NCBI RefSeq assembly: GCF_003651185.1
Contig: NZ_RCDC01000004.1
Coordinates: 2,094,659 to 2,158,658, forward strand
From: Stenotrophomonas rhizophila
GTDB taxonomy: Bacteria > Pseudomonadota > Gammaproteobacteria > Xanthomonadales > Xanthomonadaceae
Length of the DNA stretch: 64,000 nucleotides
Direction: 5' to 3'
Every line of letters begins with the position of its first letter. Positions within the stretch are counted from its first letter, which is position 1. A program made the translations under genes and the position numbers. Shown piece after piece: positions 8,457-20,534 of this stretch. The notes beneath the pieces were generated by a model. It made no database searches. It was given only the letters and a program-made list of their open reading frames with translations, and was not told the DNA's origin.

Positions 8457-10178
8457 TCACTCATCGCCGTCGATCCGGTGCAGCGCGCGTTCGCGTTTTT
8501 GTTCTTCGGCGCTGGCCACGCAGGCACCGTGGATATCGCCGGGCCTTACCAACCACCAACGGCGGCGGTTGGCGACCCCGGCCAGCTCTGCAGTGGTGCG
8601 GTCCACGCACGCCAGCAGCGCGTCTTCCTGCACCAGCAACCAGCGCTGCTGGGGCTGGGCGGCCTGCCAGGCGACCCCGTCGGCGAGCTGCCGGTCCCAG
8701 CGCCGGTTGAACCCGAACGTGGCGGCCTCACGGTCAGCCATCAGCAGGTTCTGCTCCTTCCACGCGACCAAGCCGAGTTCCGCCTTCGGGCCGATGCGCT
8801 GGCCGACCTGCTGCATCAGGCCACGTGCCGAGCTGGAGTCGTTGAACAGCGGGTAGCCGATCAGCCCGAACGCCACCCAGGCCATGGTCAGCGTCGCCAC
8901 CACCGCCAGATGGAAGCGGCGTACGCCGGCGATGCACAGGGTCAGCACGGCCCAGCAGCCCAGCGCGACCGCGACCCAGCCCAGGCCGGAGGTGACGGCG
9001 GTATCGATGCCGCGGTCGAGGATCAGTTTGCGCTCGAACCCCGGCTGCCCGACCAGCATCGAGATACCGATGCCGAGCAGGCCGGCGGCCAGCAGCGCCA
9101 CGAAGCCGCCCAGCAGCCACTGGAAGGCGCGCTTGCGCAGCAGCCCCGGCAGCAGCGGTGCCAGCGCCAGGCAGAACATCGGCAGCGCCGGCAGGATGTA
9201 GACGTCACGCTTGCCGTTGGGGATCGAGAAGAACAGCACGATCAACAACCACCACACCAGCGGCAGCAGGTAGCGCGCATCACGCCGCTGCAGGCGACGG
9301 CGCCAGGCCGGGATCGCCCAGGGAATCGCCAGGAAGGCCGGGATCCACATCGACGGCATCGTGCCCAGGAAATACCACCATGGCTGATGATGATCCCAGG
9401 ATTGCGCGTAGCGCTTGGCGGTCTGCCGGAACAGGATGTCGTCCAGGTAGGCGCGATATTCGGCCGACCCACTGCCCAGCGCAGTCAGCACCATCGGCAC
9501 CAGCCACAGGGCGATCGCCAGCGCGAACGCCAGCGGCCCGGCCCAGAACCGCCAGTCGCGGACATGCAGCTTGACCCGCGGCCAGCCCAGCACAGAGGCC
9601 ACGGCGGCCGGCACGATCATCAGCAGCGCGATCACGCCTACGCCCTTGGTGATCACCCCCAGCCCGGCAGCGAACCAGCCCAGCCACCACCAGCGCCACG
9701 CAGGGCCACTGAGCAGATGCCGCAGCAGGCCGTAGTTGGCCAGGGTGATGAAGAACACCACCAGCGGATCGATCTGGGCTTTCTTGGACTGGAAAGTGAA
9801 GTGCAGCGCGAACAGCAGCGCCCAGGCGGCGTACAGCCCGACCCGCCGTGTCCACAGGCGGCGGCCCAGGTCATAGACGCAGGCCAGGGTGCCCAGCGCG
9901 GCCAGCAGCGAGGGCAGCAGGAAGGCCACCCGCCAGTCGCCGATCAGCGAGTACAGCGCGGCCTGCGACCACATCAGCAGCGGCGGCTTGTCCGAATACA
10001 GCTCGGTGCCCCGATGCGGGAACAGCCAGTCGCCGCTCTCCACCATCTGCTTGGCGACCAGCGCAAAGCGTGGCTCGTCGGACGGCCACGGATCACGCAT
10101 GCCCAGGCCGGCCCCCAGAACGAGCAGGGCCATCAGGGCAAGCAGCCAGAACTCTCGGGATGCGCGGTTTTTTAGCAT
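8457..10178 (-). CDS. GT39 (ArnT/PMT-like) lipid-linked sugar transferase
   Basis: 573-residue inner-membrane glycosyltransferase of the C-type fold. The N-terminal periplasmic loop carries MRDPWPSDEPRFALVAKQM (catalytic acidic residue) and GTELYSDKPPLLMWSQA, both typical of ArnT/PMT_2 proteins. About twelve hydrophobic helices follow, then a soluble C-terminal domain. ArnT itself moves 4-amino-4-deoxy-L-arabinose from undecaprenyl phosphate to lipid A, but this family also includes other sugar transferases and no arn genes are nearby, so the substrate is open. It lies 26 nt downstream of rsmB on the same strand; start MLKNRASREFW chosen over an upstream ATG inside that gap. Confidence 0.75.
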   Translation of the reverse strand: MLKNRASREFWLLALMALLVLGAGLGMRDPWPSDEPRFALVAKQMVESGDWLFPHRGTELYSDKPPLLMWSQAALYSLIGDWRVAFLLPSLLAALGTLACVYDLGRRLWTRRVGLYAAWALLFALHFTFQSKKAQIDPLVVFFITLANYGLLRHLLSGPAWRWWWLGWFAAGLGVITKGVGVIALLMIVPAAVASVLGWPRVKLHVRDWRFWAGPLAFALAIALWLVPMVLTALGSGSAEYRAYLDDILFRQTAKRYAQSWDHHQPWWYFLGTMPSMWIPAFLAIPWAIPAWRRRLQRRDARYLLPLVWWLLIVLFFSIPNGKRDVYILPALPMFCLALAPLLPGLLRKRAFQWLLGGFVALLAAGLLGIGISMLVGQPGFERKLILDRGIDTAVTSGLGWVAVALGCWAVLTLCIAGVRRFHLAVVATLTMAWVAFGLIGYPLFNDSSSARGLMQQVGQRIGPKAELGLVAWKEQNLLMADREAATFGFNRRWDRQLADGVAWQAAQPQQRWLLVQEDALLACVDRTTAELAGVANRRRWWLVRPGDIHGACVASAEEQKRERALHRIDGDE

Positions 10179-10204
10179 GGGGCGGAATTCTAGCCGGGTT
10201 CGGA

Positions 10205-11548
10205 TCAACCCTTCTTTAGCAGACGCGCATAGAAGAAGCCGTCAGCACCTTCCTCACCGGGCAGGCGCTGGCGCCCGGCCCAGGAGTCGTGGCCATACGC
10301 CTCGCCCAGCGGCAGGAAGCCCGCATCCCGGGTGCGCTGCAGGAAGGATTCGACCTGGAACTGGTTTTCATCGCGCAGGATCGAGCATGTCGCATACAGC
10401 AGGGTTCCGCCCGGGGTGAGCATCGACCAGCACGCATCCAGCAGGCGCGCCTGCAGGGCGATGAGTGCATCGATGTCGGTCGCGCGGCGATGCGCCAACA
10501 CATCCGGCTGGCGCCGGATGATGCCGGTGGCCGAACAGGGGGCGTCGAGCAGGATGGTGTCGAACAGCTGCCCGTCCCACCAGCTGGCCGGATCGGTCGC
10601 ATCGCCCGCCAGCACCTGCGCGTTCTGGCCCACGCCGGTGCGTGCGAACGTTTCGCTGATGCGCTTGAGCCGGCGCGCATCGATGTCCAACGCCAGCAGC
10701 TGCAGGGTCGGATCGCGCTCCAGCAGATGGGCGGCCTTGCCGCCCGGTGCGGCGCAGGCATCAAGCACCCGCGAACCCGGGCGCGGCGCCAGCGCATCGG
10801 CCACCTGCTGGGCAGACAGATCCTGCACCGACAGCGCGCCATCGGCGAACCCGGGCAGCGCGGAGACCGCGACCGGCACCGGCAGGCGGATCGCATCGGC
10901 ACCCACGCTCGATGCCTCCGCCTCGATACCGGCGGCCGCCAACTGCTGCAGCATCGCCTCACGACTGCTGTGCTGGCGGTTGACCCGCAGCCACAGCGGC
11001 GCGGCCTGCAGGCTCGCGGTGAACACCGCGTCGGCCTCGTCCGGCCAATCCTGTTCGATCTTCTCGGCCATCCACAGCGGGAAGGCATCGCGCGCAGGCA
11101 GCGGCGGAATGCCTTCGCGCTGGGCGCGGCGCAGCAGTGCATTGACCATGCCGGCCTGGCGATCACGGCCCATCGCACGCGCGGCGTCGACCGTGGCCGA
11201 GAGCGCGGCGTGCGCCGGCAGCTCCAGTGCGTCCAACTGGGCGAAGCCGACCAGCAGCAGCGCGCGCAGTTCGTCTTCGCGCACGCTCAGCGGCCGCGGC
11301 ATCCATTGCGCCAGTGCAGCGTCATACGCGGCACGGCGACGCAGCACGGCAAAGCACAGCGCCTCCAGCAGCGCGCGGTCGCGGCTGTCGTCCAGGGTCG
11401 GCAAGGCGGTGGCCAGTTCGGCCTTGAGCGAACGGCCGCGGCCGATCACCTGGGCCAGCACGCGCGCGGCCAGCACGCGGGTGGGCACGCCGGGGGCGGT
11501 ATGGGCGGTGTAGGGGCCTGCAGGCTTGCCGGAACGCGCGGTGGTCAT
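10205..11548 (-). CDS. rsmB: 16S rRNA (cytosine-967-C5) methyltransferase
   Basis: Methylates C967 of 16S rRNA using SAM. The 447-residue protein has an N-terminal NusB-like RNA-binding domain (about residues 20-150, with [16 protein letters not shown]) and a C-terminal Rossmann methyltransferase domain: SAM site [34 protein letters not shown] (Pro-Cys motif IV) and [14 protein letters not shown] (catalytic Cys motif VI). The start ([12 protein letters not shown]) is one base from the stop of fmt, so fmt-rsmB form an operon, as in many gammaproteobacteria. Confidence 0.95.
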   Translation of the reverse strand: MTTARSGKPAGPYTAHTAPGVPTRVLAARVLAQVIGRGRSLKAELATALPTLDDSRDRALLEALCFAVLRRRAAYDAALAQWMPRPLSVREDELRALLLVGFAQLDALELPAHAALSATVDAARAMGRDRQAGMVNALLRRAQREGIPPLPARDAFPLWMAEKIEQDWPDEADAVFTASLQAAPLWLRVNRQHSSREAMLQQLAAAGIEAEASSVGADAIRLPVPVAVSALPGFADGALSVQDLSAQQVADALAPRPGSRVLDACAAPGGKAAHLLERDPTLQLLALDIDARRLKRISETFARTGVGQNAQVLAGDATDPASWWDGQLFDTILLDAPCSATGIIRRQPDVLAHRRATDIDALIALQARLLDACWSMLTPGGTLLYATCSILRDENQFQVESFLQRTRDAGFLPLGEAYGHDSWAGRQRLPGEEGADGFFYARLLKKG

Positions 11549-11549
11549 C

Positions 11550-12473
11550 TCAGGCACCCACGCCGAGATCGCGACGGGCATTGAGGTAGTCGGCGGCGGT
11601 GATCGCCTTGCCGCCCTCACGCTGCAGCACGCGCAGGCGCAGCGCACCCTGCCCGCAGGCGATGTCGATGCCGTCACGCGAGGCGCCCAGCAGCGTGCCC
11701 GGGGCCTTGCCCTGGTTGTCCTCCAGCGCGATCGCGCCATGGATGCGGACGCGTTCGCCGGCCAGCATCGCCTCGGCGATCGGCCACGGATTGAACGCGC
11801 GTACGGTGCGTGCCAGCACGTGGGCGTCCTGCGCCCAGTCCAGACGGGCTTCGGCCTTGTCCAGCTTGTGCGCATAGGTCACGCCGGCCTCCGGCTGCGG
11901 CTGCGCGATCGGCTTGATGCCGGCCCGCAGCAGGCCCAGGCCATCGGACAGCACCTGCTCACCCAGGGCGGCCAAACGATCGTGCAGCTGACCGCCGGTA
12001 TCGTTGGGGCCGATCGCGATGTGCTGCTTGAGCAGCACCGGGCCGGTATCCAGCCCGGCGTCCATCTGCATCAGGCACACACCGGTTTCGGTATCGCCGG
12101 CCTGGATCGCACGCTGGATCGGCGCGGCACCGCGCCACCGCGGCAGCAGCGAGGCGTGCACGTTCCAGCAGCCATGGGTCGGGATGGTCAGCACCGCCTT
12201 GGGCAGGATCAGCCCATAGGCCACCACCACCATCAGGTCCGGCGCCAGGTCGCGCAGCTGCTGCTGGGCTTCGGGGGTCTTGAGGCTCTCCGGCTGGAAC
12301 ACCGGGATGCCACGTGCGATCGCGTCCAGCTTGACCGGCGAGGGGGCCAGGCCACGGCCACGGCCAGCGGGACGATCGGGCTGCGTGTACACCGCGACCA
12401 CTTCATGGTGACGGGCTGCGGCACGCAGCGAGGACACGGCGAACGCCGGCGTACCGGCAAAGACAATCTTCAT
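11550..12473 (-). CDS. fmt: Methionyl-tRNA formyltransferase
   Basis: Formylates the amino group of initiator Met-tRNA using 10-formyltetrahydrofolate. The 307-residue length is normal (E. coli 315). Visible motifs: [13 protein letters not shown] at the start, [20 protein letters not shown] (catalytic Asn-His with the SLLP folate motif), and [23 protein letters not shown]-terminal OB-like tRNA-binding domain follows from about 205. It lies about 100 nt after def and directly before rsmB on the same strand, giving the classic def-fmt-rsmB operon. Confidence 0.97.
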   Translation of the reverse strand: MKIVFAGTPAFAVSSLRAAARHHEVVAVYTQPDRPAGRGRGLAPSPVKLDAIARGIPVFQPESLKTPEAQQQLRDLAPDLMVVVAYGLILPKAVLTIPTHGCWNVHASLLPRWRGAAPIQRAIQAGDTETGVCLMQMDAGLDTGPVLLKQHIAIGPNDTGGQLHDRLAALGEQVLSDGLGLLRAGIKPIAQPQPEAGVTYAHKLDKAEARLDWAQDAHVLARTVRAFNPWPIAEAMLAGERVRIHGAIALEDNQGKAPGTLLGASRDGIDIACGQGALRLRVLQREGGKAITAADYLNARRDLGVGA

Positions 12474-12572
12474 GGTGACCCCACTAACAGAACGTAAAAC
12501 GGCGCCGATGTGCGGCGCCGCGCGACAGGACACGTCGCGCGGTCATCCCGCGCGGCGGTCGCTGCAATCACC

Positions 12573-13085
12573 TCAGGCAACGTGCTTGCGCTGCTTGGCC
12601 AGCTTCTTGCGCACCATCTCGCGCTTGAGCGGCGAGAGGTAATCAATGAACAGCTTGCCGTCCAGGTGGTCCATCTCGTGCTGCACGCAGACAGCGAGCA
12701 CGCCGTCGGTGGTCAGTTCCTGGGCCACGCCGTGGCGATCCAGGTAACGCACGGTGATCTGGTTGGCGCGGGTGACGTCGGCAAAGATGCCCGGCACCGA
12801 CAGGCAGCCTTCCTGATAGACCTGGCCGCCTTCGTTGGCGACGATCTCAGGATTGATGAACACCATCGGGGTGTCCTTCTCTTCACTGACGTCGATCACC
12901 ATGAAGCGCTTGTGCACGTCCACCTGGCTGGCGGCCAGGCCGATGCCCGGGGCGTCGTACATGGTGTGGAACATGTCATCGATCAGGGTCTGGAACGCCG
13001 GCGTGGTCACGTCAGCAGCATCGATCAACGCAGCCTTGGTACGCAGGCGCGGATCGGGAAATTCGAGAATGGGCAGGAGGGCCAT
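12573..13085 (-). CDS. def: Peptide deformylase
   Basis: Removes the N-formyl group from nascent proteins; Fe/Zn metallohydrolase acting at the ribosome. 170 residues, normal for the gammaproteobacterial type I enzyme. All three motifs are intact: [17 protein letters not shown] (metal Cys) and QHEMDHLDG (HExxH metal site). First gene of def-fmt-rsmB and divergent from the LysM-protein gene. The basic C-terminal tail ([11 protein letters not shown]) is usual. Confidence 0.98.
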   Translation of the reverse strand: MALLPILEFPDPRLRTKAALIDAADVTTPAFQTLIDDMFHTMYDAPGIGLAASQVDVHKRFMVIDVSEEKDTPMVFINPEIVANEGGQVYQEGCLSVPGIFADVTRANQITVRYLDRHGVAQELTTDGVLAVCVQHEMDHLDGKLFIDYLSPLKREMVRKKLAKQRKHVA

Positions 13086-13146
13086 GGCAAATACCGGTAG
13101 GGGGCGCCGGTCGAAGCGGCGTACAGGGCGATTCTATCGCCAACGC

Positions 13147-13177
13147 TTGCCCCGCGCCCCGGTTTCTGGACTATAGT
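13147..13177 (+). promoter_or_regulatory. Candidate promoter for the LysM-protein gene
   Basis: TTGCCC at 13147-13152 and TATAGT at 13172-13177 are separated by 19 bp, a little longer than ideal. The predicted transcript would start near 13184, leaving about 28 nt before the ATG at 13212. It lies in the divergent interval between def and the LysM gene. Confidence 0.45.
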
Positions 13178-13211
13178 GCGCGAACCTGTTGGGGAATCAG
13201 GCACCACATCT

Positions 13212-14342
13212 ATGTTTGAACGAACTCGTACGGTCGTCGCCGTAGCGATGCTGACCGTCGCTACCTATGCTACCGCCGTGGAAATGAATGGCGGGCACCC
13301 GGATACCTATGTCGTGCGCAAAGGGGACACGCTGTGGGACATCTCGGCGCGTTTCCTGCAGAAGCCCTGGCTGTGGCCGGAGATCTGGCAGGCCAACCCG
13401 CAGGTCAAGAATCCGCACCTGATCTACCCGGGTGACGTGCTCAGCCTGGCCTATCTGGACCGCGTCGTGGCCCAGCCCGGCCCGCGCCAGGAGGCCCCGA
13501 TCAACGGCGTCCCGCTGGAGCAGGTGGAGCCCTTCCTGAAGCAGCTGAGCGTGGTGGACGAGGTCAAGTCGCTGCCCTACGTGGTCAATCTGGAAGAAAA
13601 CCGCCTGCGCGCGACCACCGGCCAGACGGCCTATGTGCGCGGCCTGGAGAATGCCCAGGTCGGCCAGCGCTACGCGGTGGTCCGCCCGACGGTGCAGTAC
13701 GCCCTGCCCAAGCCGACCGAAGACCTCGATGCCCGCGGCGATACCACGCCCGGCAGCGGCAACCTCTGGAAGACGTTCATCGTGCCGAGCAAGCGGCACC
13801 AGACGCTGGGCTACGAACTGGCCCAGATCAACGTCGGTACGGTGAGCCGTGTGCAGAGCGGCAGTGTCGAGGTGACCTCGCTGGTGCTGCAGGGCCAGGT
13901 GGACGGCCGTGAAGTCCGCGCCGGTGACCGCCTGGTTCCGGTCGAGGCCCGCCCGTACGACCTGCAGTTCGTGCCGCATGTGCCCGCGCCGCAGGCCGTC
14001 GATCTGGACGTGCGCGTACTGGCCATCGCCGACACCTTCACCTCCGGCGGCCCGCGCGATGTGATCGCGATCTCCGCCGGTAGTGCCAACGGGGTCGACA
14101 ACGGCACGGTGTTCTCGCTGTGGCGCCAGGGCCGCCATGTGGCCCACCGCATGGATTACCCGAACTCGTCGCGGATGGACGATTCGCTGACCAGCGGCGC
14201 CGGCCGGGTCACCCTGCCGGACGAGTACGCCGCCCATGCGATGGTCTTCCGCACGTTCGAGAACGTCAGCTACGCGCTGGTGATGGAAGGCGTGAAGCCG
14301 GTCAGGGTCGGCTATTCGGCACTGCATCCCGATAAGCAGTAG
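13212..14342 (+). CDS. Secreted LysM peptidoglycan-binding protein
   Basis: 376-residue exported protein. A signal peptide (MFERTRTVVAVAMLTVATYATA) is followed at about residue 35 by a LysM domain (YVVRKGDTLWDISARFLQKPWLWPEIWQANPQVKNPHLIYPGDVL), the type found in proteins binding peptidoglycan. The remaining 270 residues have no catalytic motif I can name. This gene commonly lies between def and dprA in Xanthomonadaceae and other gammaproteobacteria. Its probable role is in envelope maintenance, but this is inferred only from the LysM domain. Confidence 0.88.
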   Translation: MFERTRTVVAVAMLTVATYATAVEMNGGHPDTYVVRKGDTLWDISARFLQKPWLWPEIWQANPQVKNPHLIYPGDVLSLAYLDRVVAQPGPRQEAPINGVPLEQVEPFLKQLSVVDEVKSLPYVVNLEENRLRATTGQTAYVRGLENAQVGQRYAVVRPTVQYALPKPTEDLDARGDTTPGSGNLWKTFIVPSKRHQTLGYELAQINVGTVSRVQSGSVEVTSLVLQGQVDGREVRAGDRLVPVEARPYDLQFVPHVPAPQAVDLDVRVLAIADTFTSGGPRDVIAISAGSANGVDNGTVFSLWRQGRHVAHRMDYPNSSRMDDSLTSGAGRVTLPDEYAAHAMVFRTFENVSYALVMEGVKPVRVGYSALHPDKQ

Positions 14343-14368
14343 ACGCGGCGGAGTCCTACCCTGCCATG

Positions 14369-14392
14369 CGACGGCGCCCTAGGGCGCCGTCG
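14369..14392. terminator. Perfect 24-bp palindrome after the LysM gene
   Basis: CGACGGCGCC and GGCGCCGTCG flank CTAG, giving a strong hairpin 26 nt after the LysM gene stop and 24 nt before the dprA start. It is followed by TCATTTCC, only a weak T tract, so it may attenuate rather than fully end transcription between the two genes. Confidence 0.5.
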
Positions 14393-14416
14393 TCATTTCC
14401 GGGCCAGGGTATCGGG

Positions 14417-15556
14417 ATGCCCATTCCCTGCCTTGCCTCATCCACCGCCCTGCTCACCCTGGTCCTGGCCGGGGGCGCGCTGCCGCCTCGCCTGCGCCTG
14501 CTGCGCCAGTTTTCCGATGCGGCGGCCGCCCTGCGGGCCGGCCCGACCGCCTGGCGGGCTGCCGGCTGTACGCAAGCGCAACGCGCCCGGCTGGCGTTGC
14601 CGGACGAACGCTACCTGGCACATGCCCTGGCATGGCTGGCCGAGGAGCACCATCACCTGCTCGGCGTGACCGATCCGGACTATCCGGCACTGCTCACCCA
14701 GATCGAGGAACCCCCGGTGGCGTTGTTCGTGGACGGAGACCCGGCGCGGCTCTGGCACCCGGCGGTGGCGGTGGTCGGCAGCCGCTCGCCCACGGCCGGC
14801 GGCCGCGAGCATGCGCATGCCTTCGCCACCGCGCTGGCCGGCGAGGGCTGGTCGGTCATCAGCGGGCTGGCGGCCGGCGTCGATGCCCACGCCCATGACG
14901 GCGCATTGCAGGTCACCGGTGGCATGACCGTGGCCGTGGTCGCCACCGGCCTGGACCAGACCTATCCGCCCCGGCATGCCGCGCTGCATGAACGGATTGC
15001 CGGCATCGGCGCGGTGGTCAGCGAGTACGCCCCGGGCATGCCGGCAACCCAGGCGCACTTCCCCGCACGCAACCGGATCATCGCCGGGCTCAGCCTGGGC
15101 ACCGTGGTGATCGAGGCCGCCGAGCGCTCCGGCGCCCTGATCACCGCGCGCTGCGCGGCCGAGGCGGGCCGCGAGGTGTTCGCCCTGCCCGGCTCGATCC
15201 GCAATCCCCGCGCCCGCGGCTGCCATCGGCTGATCCGGCAGGGCGCAGCGCTGGTGGAGGCCCCGGCCGAGGTGACCGCCGGGTTGGCCACGCTCGCCCA
15301 GACCCTGGCCGGGGCCTTGCGAACCCGCTTGGACGCCCCCACTGAACAGGCACGACCGGCGCCCGAGCGCGCCCCTTCCTACACCGACCCCGACTACCAG
15401 TGCTTGTGGAAAGCCCTGGATCACGACCCAACGGGTATGGATTCATTGATCCAGCGCAGCGGATTGACGGCGGCCCAGCTGTCGGCCATGCTGCTGGTCA
15501 TGGAACTGGATGGAAAGGTAATGGCCGCCTATGGTCGCTACTGTCGAAAACCCTAG
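14417..15556 (+). CDS. dprA: DNA processing protein DprA/Smf
   Basis: Binds incoming single-stranded DNA during natural transformation and loads RecA. The 379-residue protein has the extended Rossmann fold with VGSRSPTAGGREHA, SVISGLAAGVDAHAHDGAL, VVATGLDQTYPPRHAALHERI, FPARNRIIAGLSLG and GAEAGREVFALPGS-type motifs, then a C-terminal winged-helix domain (about residues 315-379). The ATG at 14417 (MPIPCLASS) is chosen because the upstream open frame includes the palindromic terminator. It starts the conserved dprA-smg-...-topA-tsaC cluster, which suggests competence ability but does not prove it. Confidence 0.95.
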   Translation: MPIPCLASSTALLTLVLAGGALPPRLRLLRQFSDAAAALRAGPTAWRAAGCTQAQRARLALPDERYLAHALAWLAEEHHHLLGVTDPDYPALLTQIEEPPVALFVDGDPARLWHPAVAVVGSRSPTAGGREHAHAFATALAGEGWSVISGLAAGVDAHAHDGALQVTGGMTVAVVATGLDQTYPPRHAALHERIAGIGAVVSEYAPGMPATQAHFPARNRIIAGLSLGTVVIEAAERSGALITARCAAEAGREVFALPGSIRNPRARGCHRLIRQGAALVEAPAEVTAGLATLAQTLAGALRTRLDAPTEQARPAPERAPSYTDPDYQCLWKALDHDPTGMDSLIQRSGLTAAQLSAMLLVMELDGKVMAAYGRYCRKP

Positions 15557-15598
15557 TTTCTTCACCTCCACAGCGTCGTTGACGCAGGCCGAGGGGCA

Positions 15599-16072
15599 AT
15601 GAAAGAGAGCATTCTGGATGTCCTGCTGTACCTGTTCGAACACTATTTCAGCGAAGACGCGGACCTCATCCGCGACCGCGACTCCCTCCAGAACGGCCTG
15701 ATCCAGGCCGGCTTCAGCCCCACCGAGATCAACAAAGCCTTCGACTGGCTGGACGCGCTCGCCGAGCAGCGCCCGGCCGTGGTGCTGGGCCGCGTCAATG
15801 GCCCGGTGCGCATTTTCCATGGGCCCGAGCTGGACAAGCTCGACGTGGAAGGCCGTGGCTTTTTGATGTTCCTGGAGCAGCACGGCATCCTCGATGCCAG
15901 CCAGCGTGAGCTGGTGCTCGACCGTGCGATGGCGCTGGACCAGGACGAACTGGACCTGGACGACCTCAAGTGGGTCGTGCTGATGGTGCTGTTCAACCAG
16001 CCCGGGGCCGAGGCCGCGTACGCCTGGATGGAAACCCAGATGTTCGTGGACGAGCCGGAACCGCTTCACTGA
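15599..16072 (+). CDS. smg: Smg family protein (DUF494)
   Basis: 157-residue soluble protein of unknown function. It matches Smg/DUF494: [17 protein letters not shown] at the start, the [14 protein letters not shown] helix, and the [29 protein letters not shown] and [17 protein letters not shown] segments. It sits between dprA and topA as in most gammaproteobacteria; this conserved position is the best clue to its role, which is still unknown. Confidence 0.92.
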   Translation: MKESILDVLLYLFEHYFSEDADLIRDRDSLQNGLIQAGFSPTEINKAFDWLDALAEQRPAVVLGRVNGPVRIFHGPELDKLDVEGRGFLMFLEQHGILDASQRELVLDRAMALDQDELDLDDLKWVVLMVLFNQPGAEAAYAWMETQMFVDEPEPLH

Positions 16073-16110
16073 CCTTACACTGAGCGCCTTGCGCATTCAG
16101 GAGTGGGCCG

Positions 16111-16869
16111 GTGGACCAGTGGTTCTTTGCAGAAGGAAACAGTCAGCAGCGCGGTCCGCTGCCTGCTGACGAGCTGATCGCGCTCTACCATTCCAGCCGC
16201 ATCGGACTGGATACGCTGGTCTGGCGCGACGGCATGGCCCAGTGGCAACCGCTGGAAACCGTGGCGGCCGAGATCGGCCTGGACATCGCCCCCGCTGCCG
16301 AAGCGGTGGAAGTGATCGCGCCCGGCCCGACCCTGCCACCCGCACTCCCGGCTGCGCCTGCGGCGTCGGCCGCGCCTGCCGATCCCGCCCCGCCCATCAC
16401 GCCCACCGCCGCCCCACCGCCCCGCCAGGGTCTGAGTGGCTGCGCGGTCGTGGGTATCGTCGCGGCCGTGGTCGCGGTGCTGGTGCTGATCATCGGCGGC
16501 GCACTGGCGGTGCTGGCCGTGCCGGCCTACCGCGATTATGTCGCCCGCGCCAAAGCCACCGAGGCGATTGCCGCACTGGAACCGATCAAGGCGGCCGTGG
16601 CCGAATTCGCCAGCGAACATGGCCGCTGCCCGGTCAACGATGACGAGGGCTTCCAGCCGGCCGAAAGCTACGCTGACGGTGCGGTCGGCGCCGTGCGGAT
16701 CGGTCGTTTCGACAATGGCCACTGCGGCGTGGAAGCCGAACTGACCGTGCCCGGCAGCACCTCGCTGGACGGCAAGCTGCTGTGGCTGGATTACGACGGT
16801 GAGCAGCAGCACTGGGAATGCAGTGGCGAACCGGAAGACAAGTACCTGCCGCAGCACTGCCGCGGCTGA
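16111..16869 (+). CDS. GYF-domain protein fused to a type IV pilin-like C-terminus
   Basis: 252 residues starting at GTG 16111. Residues 1-50 form a GYF_2 (DUF4339) domain: WFFAEGNSQQRGPLPADEL and LVWRDGMAQWQPL. A long Pro/Ala linker (about 65-108) leads to a hydrophobic helix (about 113-137), then a stretch strongly resembling the N-terminus of mature type IV pilins (VPAYRDYVARAKATEA, KAAVAEFASEHGRCP) and a C-terminal body with Cys pairs. The prepilin peptidase site (Gly-Phe-Thr-Leu-Ile-Glu) is missing, so it is not a normal pilin. Its neighbour is another GYF protein. Function unknown; GYF domains usually bind proline-rich peptides. Confidence 0.7.
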   Translation: MDQWFFAEGNSQQRGPLPADELIALYHSSRIGLDTLVWRDGMAQWQPLETVAAEIGLDIAPAAEAVEVIAPGPTLPPALPAAPAASAAPADPAPPITPTAAPPPRQGLSGCAVVGIVAAVVAVLVLIIGGALAVLAVPAYRDYVARAKATEAIAALEPIKAAVAEFASEHGRCPVNDDEGFQPAESYADGAVGAVRIGRFDNGHCGVEAELTVPGSTSLDGKLLWLDYDGEQQHWECSGEPEDKYLPQHCRG

Positions 16870-16914
16870 TAACGGACACACGTCCATGGATGCATCCAAC
16901 AGGGGATTGAAGCA

Positions 16915-17823
16915 ATGACTGAGTGGTATTTCGCCGATGGCCAGGAACGTCAGGGGCCGCTGAGCGCAGAGGAGATGCGCCAGCGCTTCCAGCGCGGTGA
17001 CATCACCCTGACCACGCTGGTGTGGCGGGAAGGGTTCGCGCAGTGGGCACCGCTGTCCGAGGCCGTCGATGAGCTGCAGCTGCAGAATCTGGCCGGCGCG
17101 GCCAGTACGGTCGGCAGTGGCATCGACCTGCGCGGCGATTACACCGCCATCGACAATGGCACCGCGCCACTGCCGGGCACCGGTGGCGGCACCTACTCGC
17201 CGTACACCGCGCCCGCCGCGGCCACCGGCTACGCCAACACGGCCGTGGTCCATGGCCAGGACGTGGTCTATGCCGGTTTCTGGAAGCGCTACGCCGCCTA
17301 CTTCATCGATTACATCCTGCTCACCGTGGTCACCCTGCCGCTGAGCATGATCATCAACGTGATGGGCGCCAGCGCGGGCAACGAAGGCGTGCAGGTCGCG
17401 CTGACGCTGGTGGTGATGCTGCTCAGCATGGTGATCAGCATCGGCTACTACGCCGGCTTCCACGCCTCGCGCGGTGGCGCCACGCTGGGCAAGATGGCCG
17501 TCGGGATCAAGGTCGTGCGCGGCAATGGCGAGCGGATCAGCTTCCTGCGCGCCTTCTGCCGCTACCTGGCGACCATCGTCAGCAGCCTGATCCTGATGAT
17601 CGGCTTCATCATGGCCGCCTTCACCGAGCGCAAGCAGGCATTGCACGACATGATGTGCGACACCCTGGTGGTGGACAAGTGGGCCTTCACCGAGCACCCC
17701 GAGCTGCAGCAGCGCGGCCTGGGCACGGTCACCATCGTGATCCTGGTCATCGCCGCACTGGCCGTGGTGGCCCTGTTCGGCGTGATGATCGCGATGATCG
17801 GCGTGATCGCCTCGATGTCCTGA
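16915..17823 (+). CDS. GYF-domain plus RDD-domain membrane protein
   Basis: 302 residues. An N-terminal GYF_2 domain (EWYFADGQERQGPLSAEEM, LVWREGFAQWAPL) precedes a Gly/Thr-rich linker and an RDD domain (about residues 118-245): AGFWKRYAAYFIDYILL, GGATLGKMAVGIKVVRGNGERISFLRAFCRYLA and QALHDMMCDTLVV. The Arg-Asp/Asp signature residues are present. A final hydrophobic helix (about 265-300) follows. RDD proteins are polytopic and some affect Na+/H+ exchange, but no general function is agreed. The gene lies 45 nt after the GYF-pilin gene and probably belongs to the same transcript. Confidence 0.8.
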   Translation: MTEWYFADGQERQGPLSAEEMRQRFQRGDITLTTLVWREGFAQWAPLSEAVDELQLQNLAGAASTVGSGIDLRGDYTAIDNGTAPLPGTGGGTYSPYTAPAAATGYANTAVVHGQDVVYAGFWKRYAAYFIDYILLTVVTLPLSMIINVMGASAGNEGVQVALTLVVMLLSMVISIGYYAGFHASRGGATLGKMAVGIKVVRGNGERISFLRAFCRYLATIVSSLILMIGFIMAAFTERKQALHDMMCDTLVVDKWAFTEHPELQQRGLGTVTIVILVIAALAVVALFGVMIAMIGVIASMS

Positions 17824-17842
17824 TCTGAGCAATCCTCACACC

Positions 17843-17922
17843 GGGCCGCTTGACACAAGCGGCCCCGGCGTGATTCCACTAATAGGCAGAAAGCTGAACG
17901 CCCGGCCCACCCCCGGGCGTTC
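17843..17922 (+). terminator. Double terminator hairpins before topA
   Basis: Two strong hairpins follow the GYF-RDD gene. At 17843-17865 GGGCCGCTT pairs with AAGCGGCCC; at 17896-17922 GAACGCCCGG pairs with CCGGGCGTTC, followed by GGTTTATG. T tracts are short. They should separate the dprA-smg-GYF transcript from topA. Confidence 0.6.
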
Positions 17923-18002
17923 GGTTTATGTATATCGCCCGCGCCGCTTCACTAATGCGGCCATTTGCTCCACCCTAGCGGCCCTCCCCGGGGCCCTGCC
18001 CA

Positions 18003-18008
18003 TAGAAT
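18003..18008 (+). promoter_or_regulatory. -10 element immediately before topA
   Basis: TAGAAT lies 9 nt ahead of the topA ATG, so the mRNA would start within a few nt of the start codon. No Shine-Dalgarno sequence is visible between them, consistent with a leaderless message. No clear -35 box. Confidence 0.45.
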
Positions 18009-18017
18009 CCTGACGCC

Positions 18018-20519
<2,502 letters not shown>

Positions 20520-20534
20520 CCGCCCAGGTTGACC

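Noticed and set aside
5257..10178. Horizontally acquired O-antigen island
   Set aside because: The surface-sugar genes have the same high GC and codon style as their neighbours and show no mobile element or tRNA boundary, so transfer is not supported by what I see.
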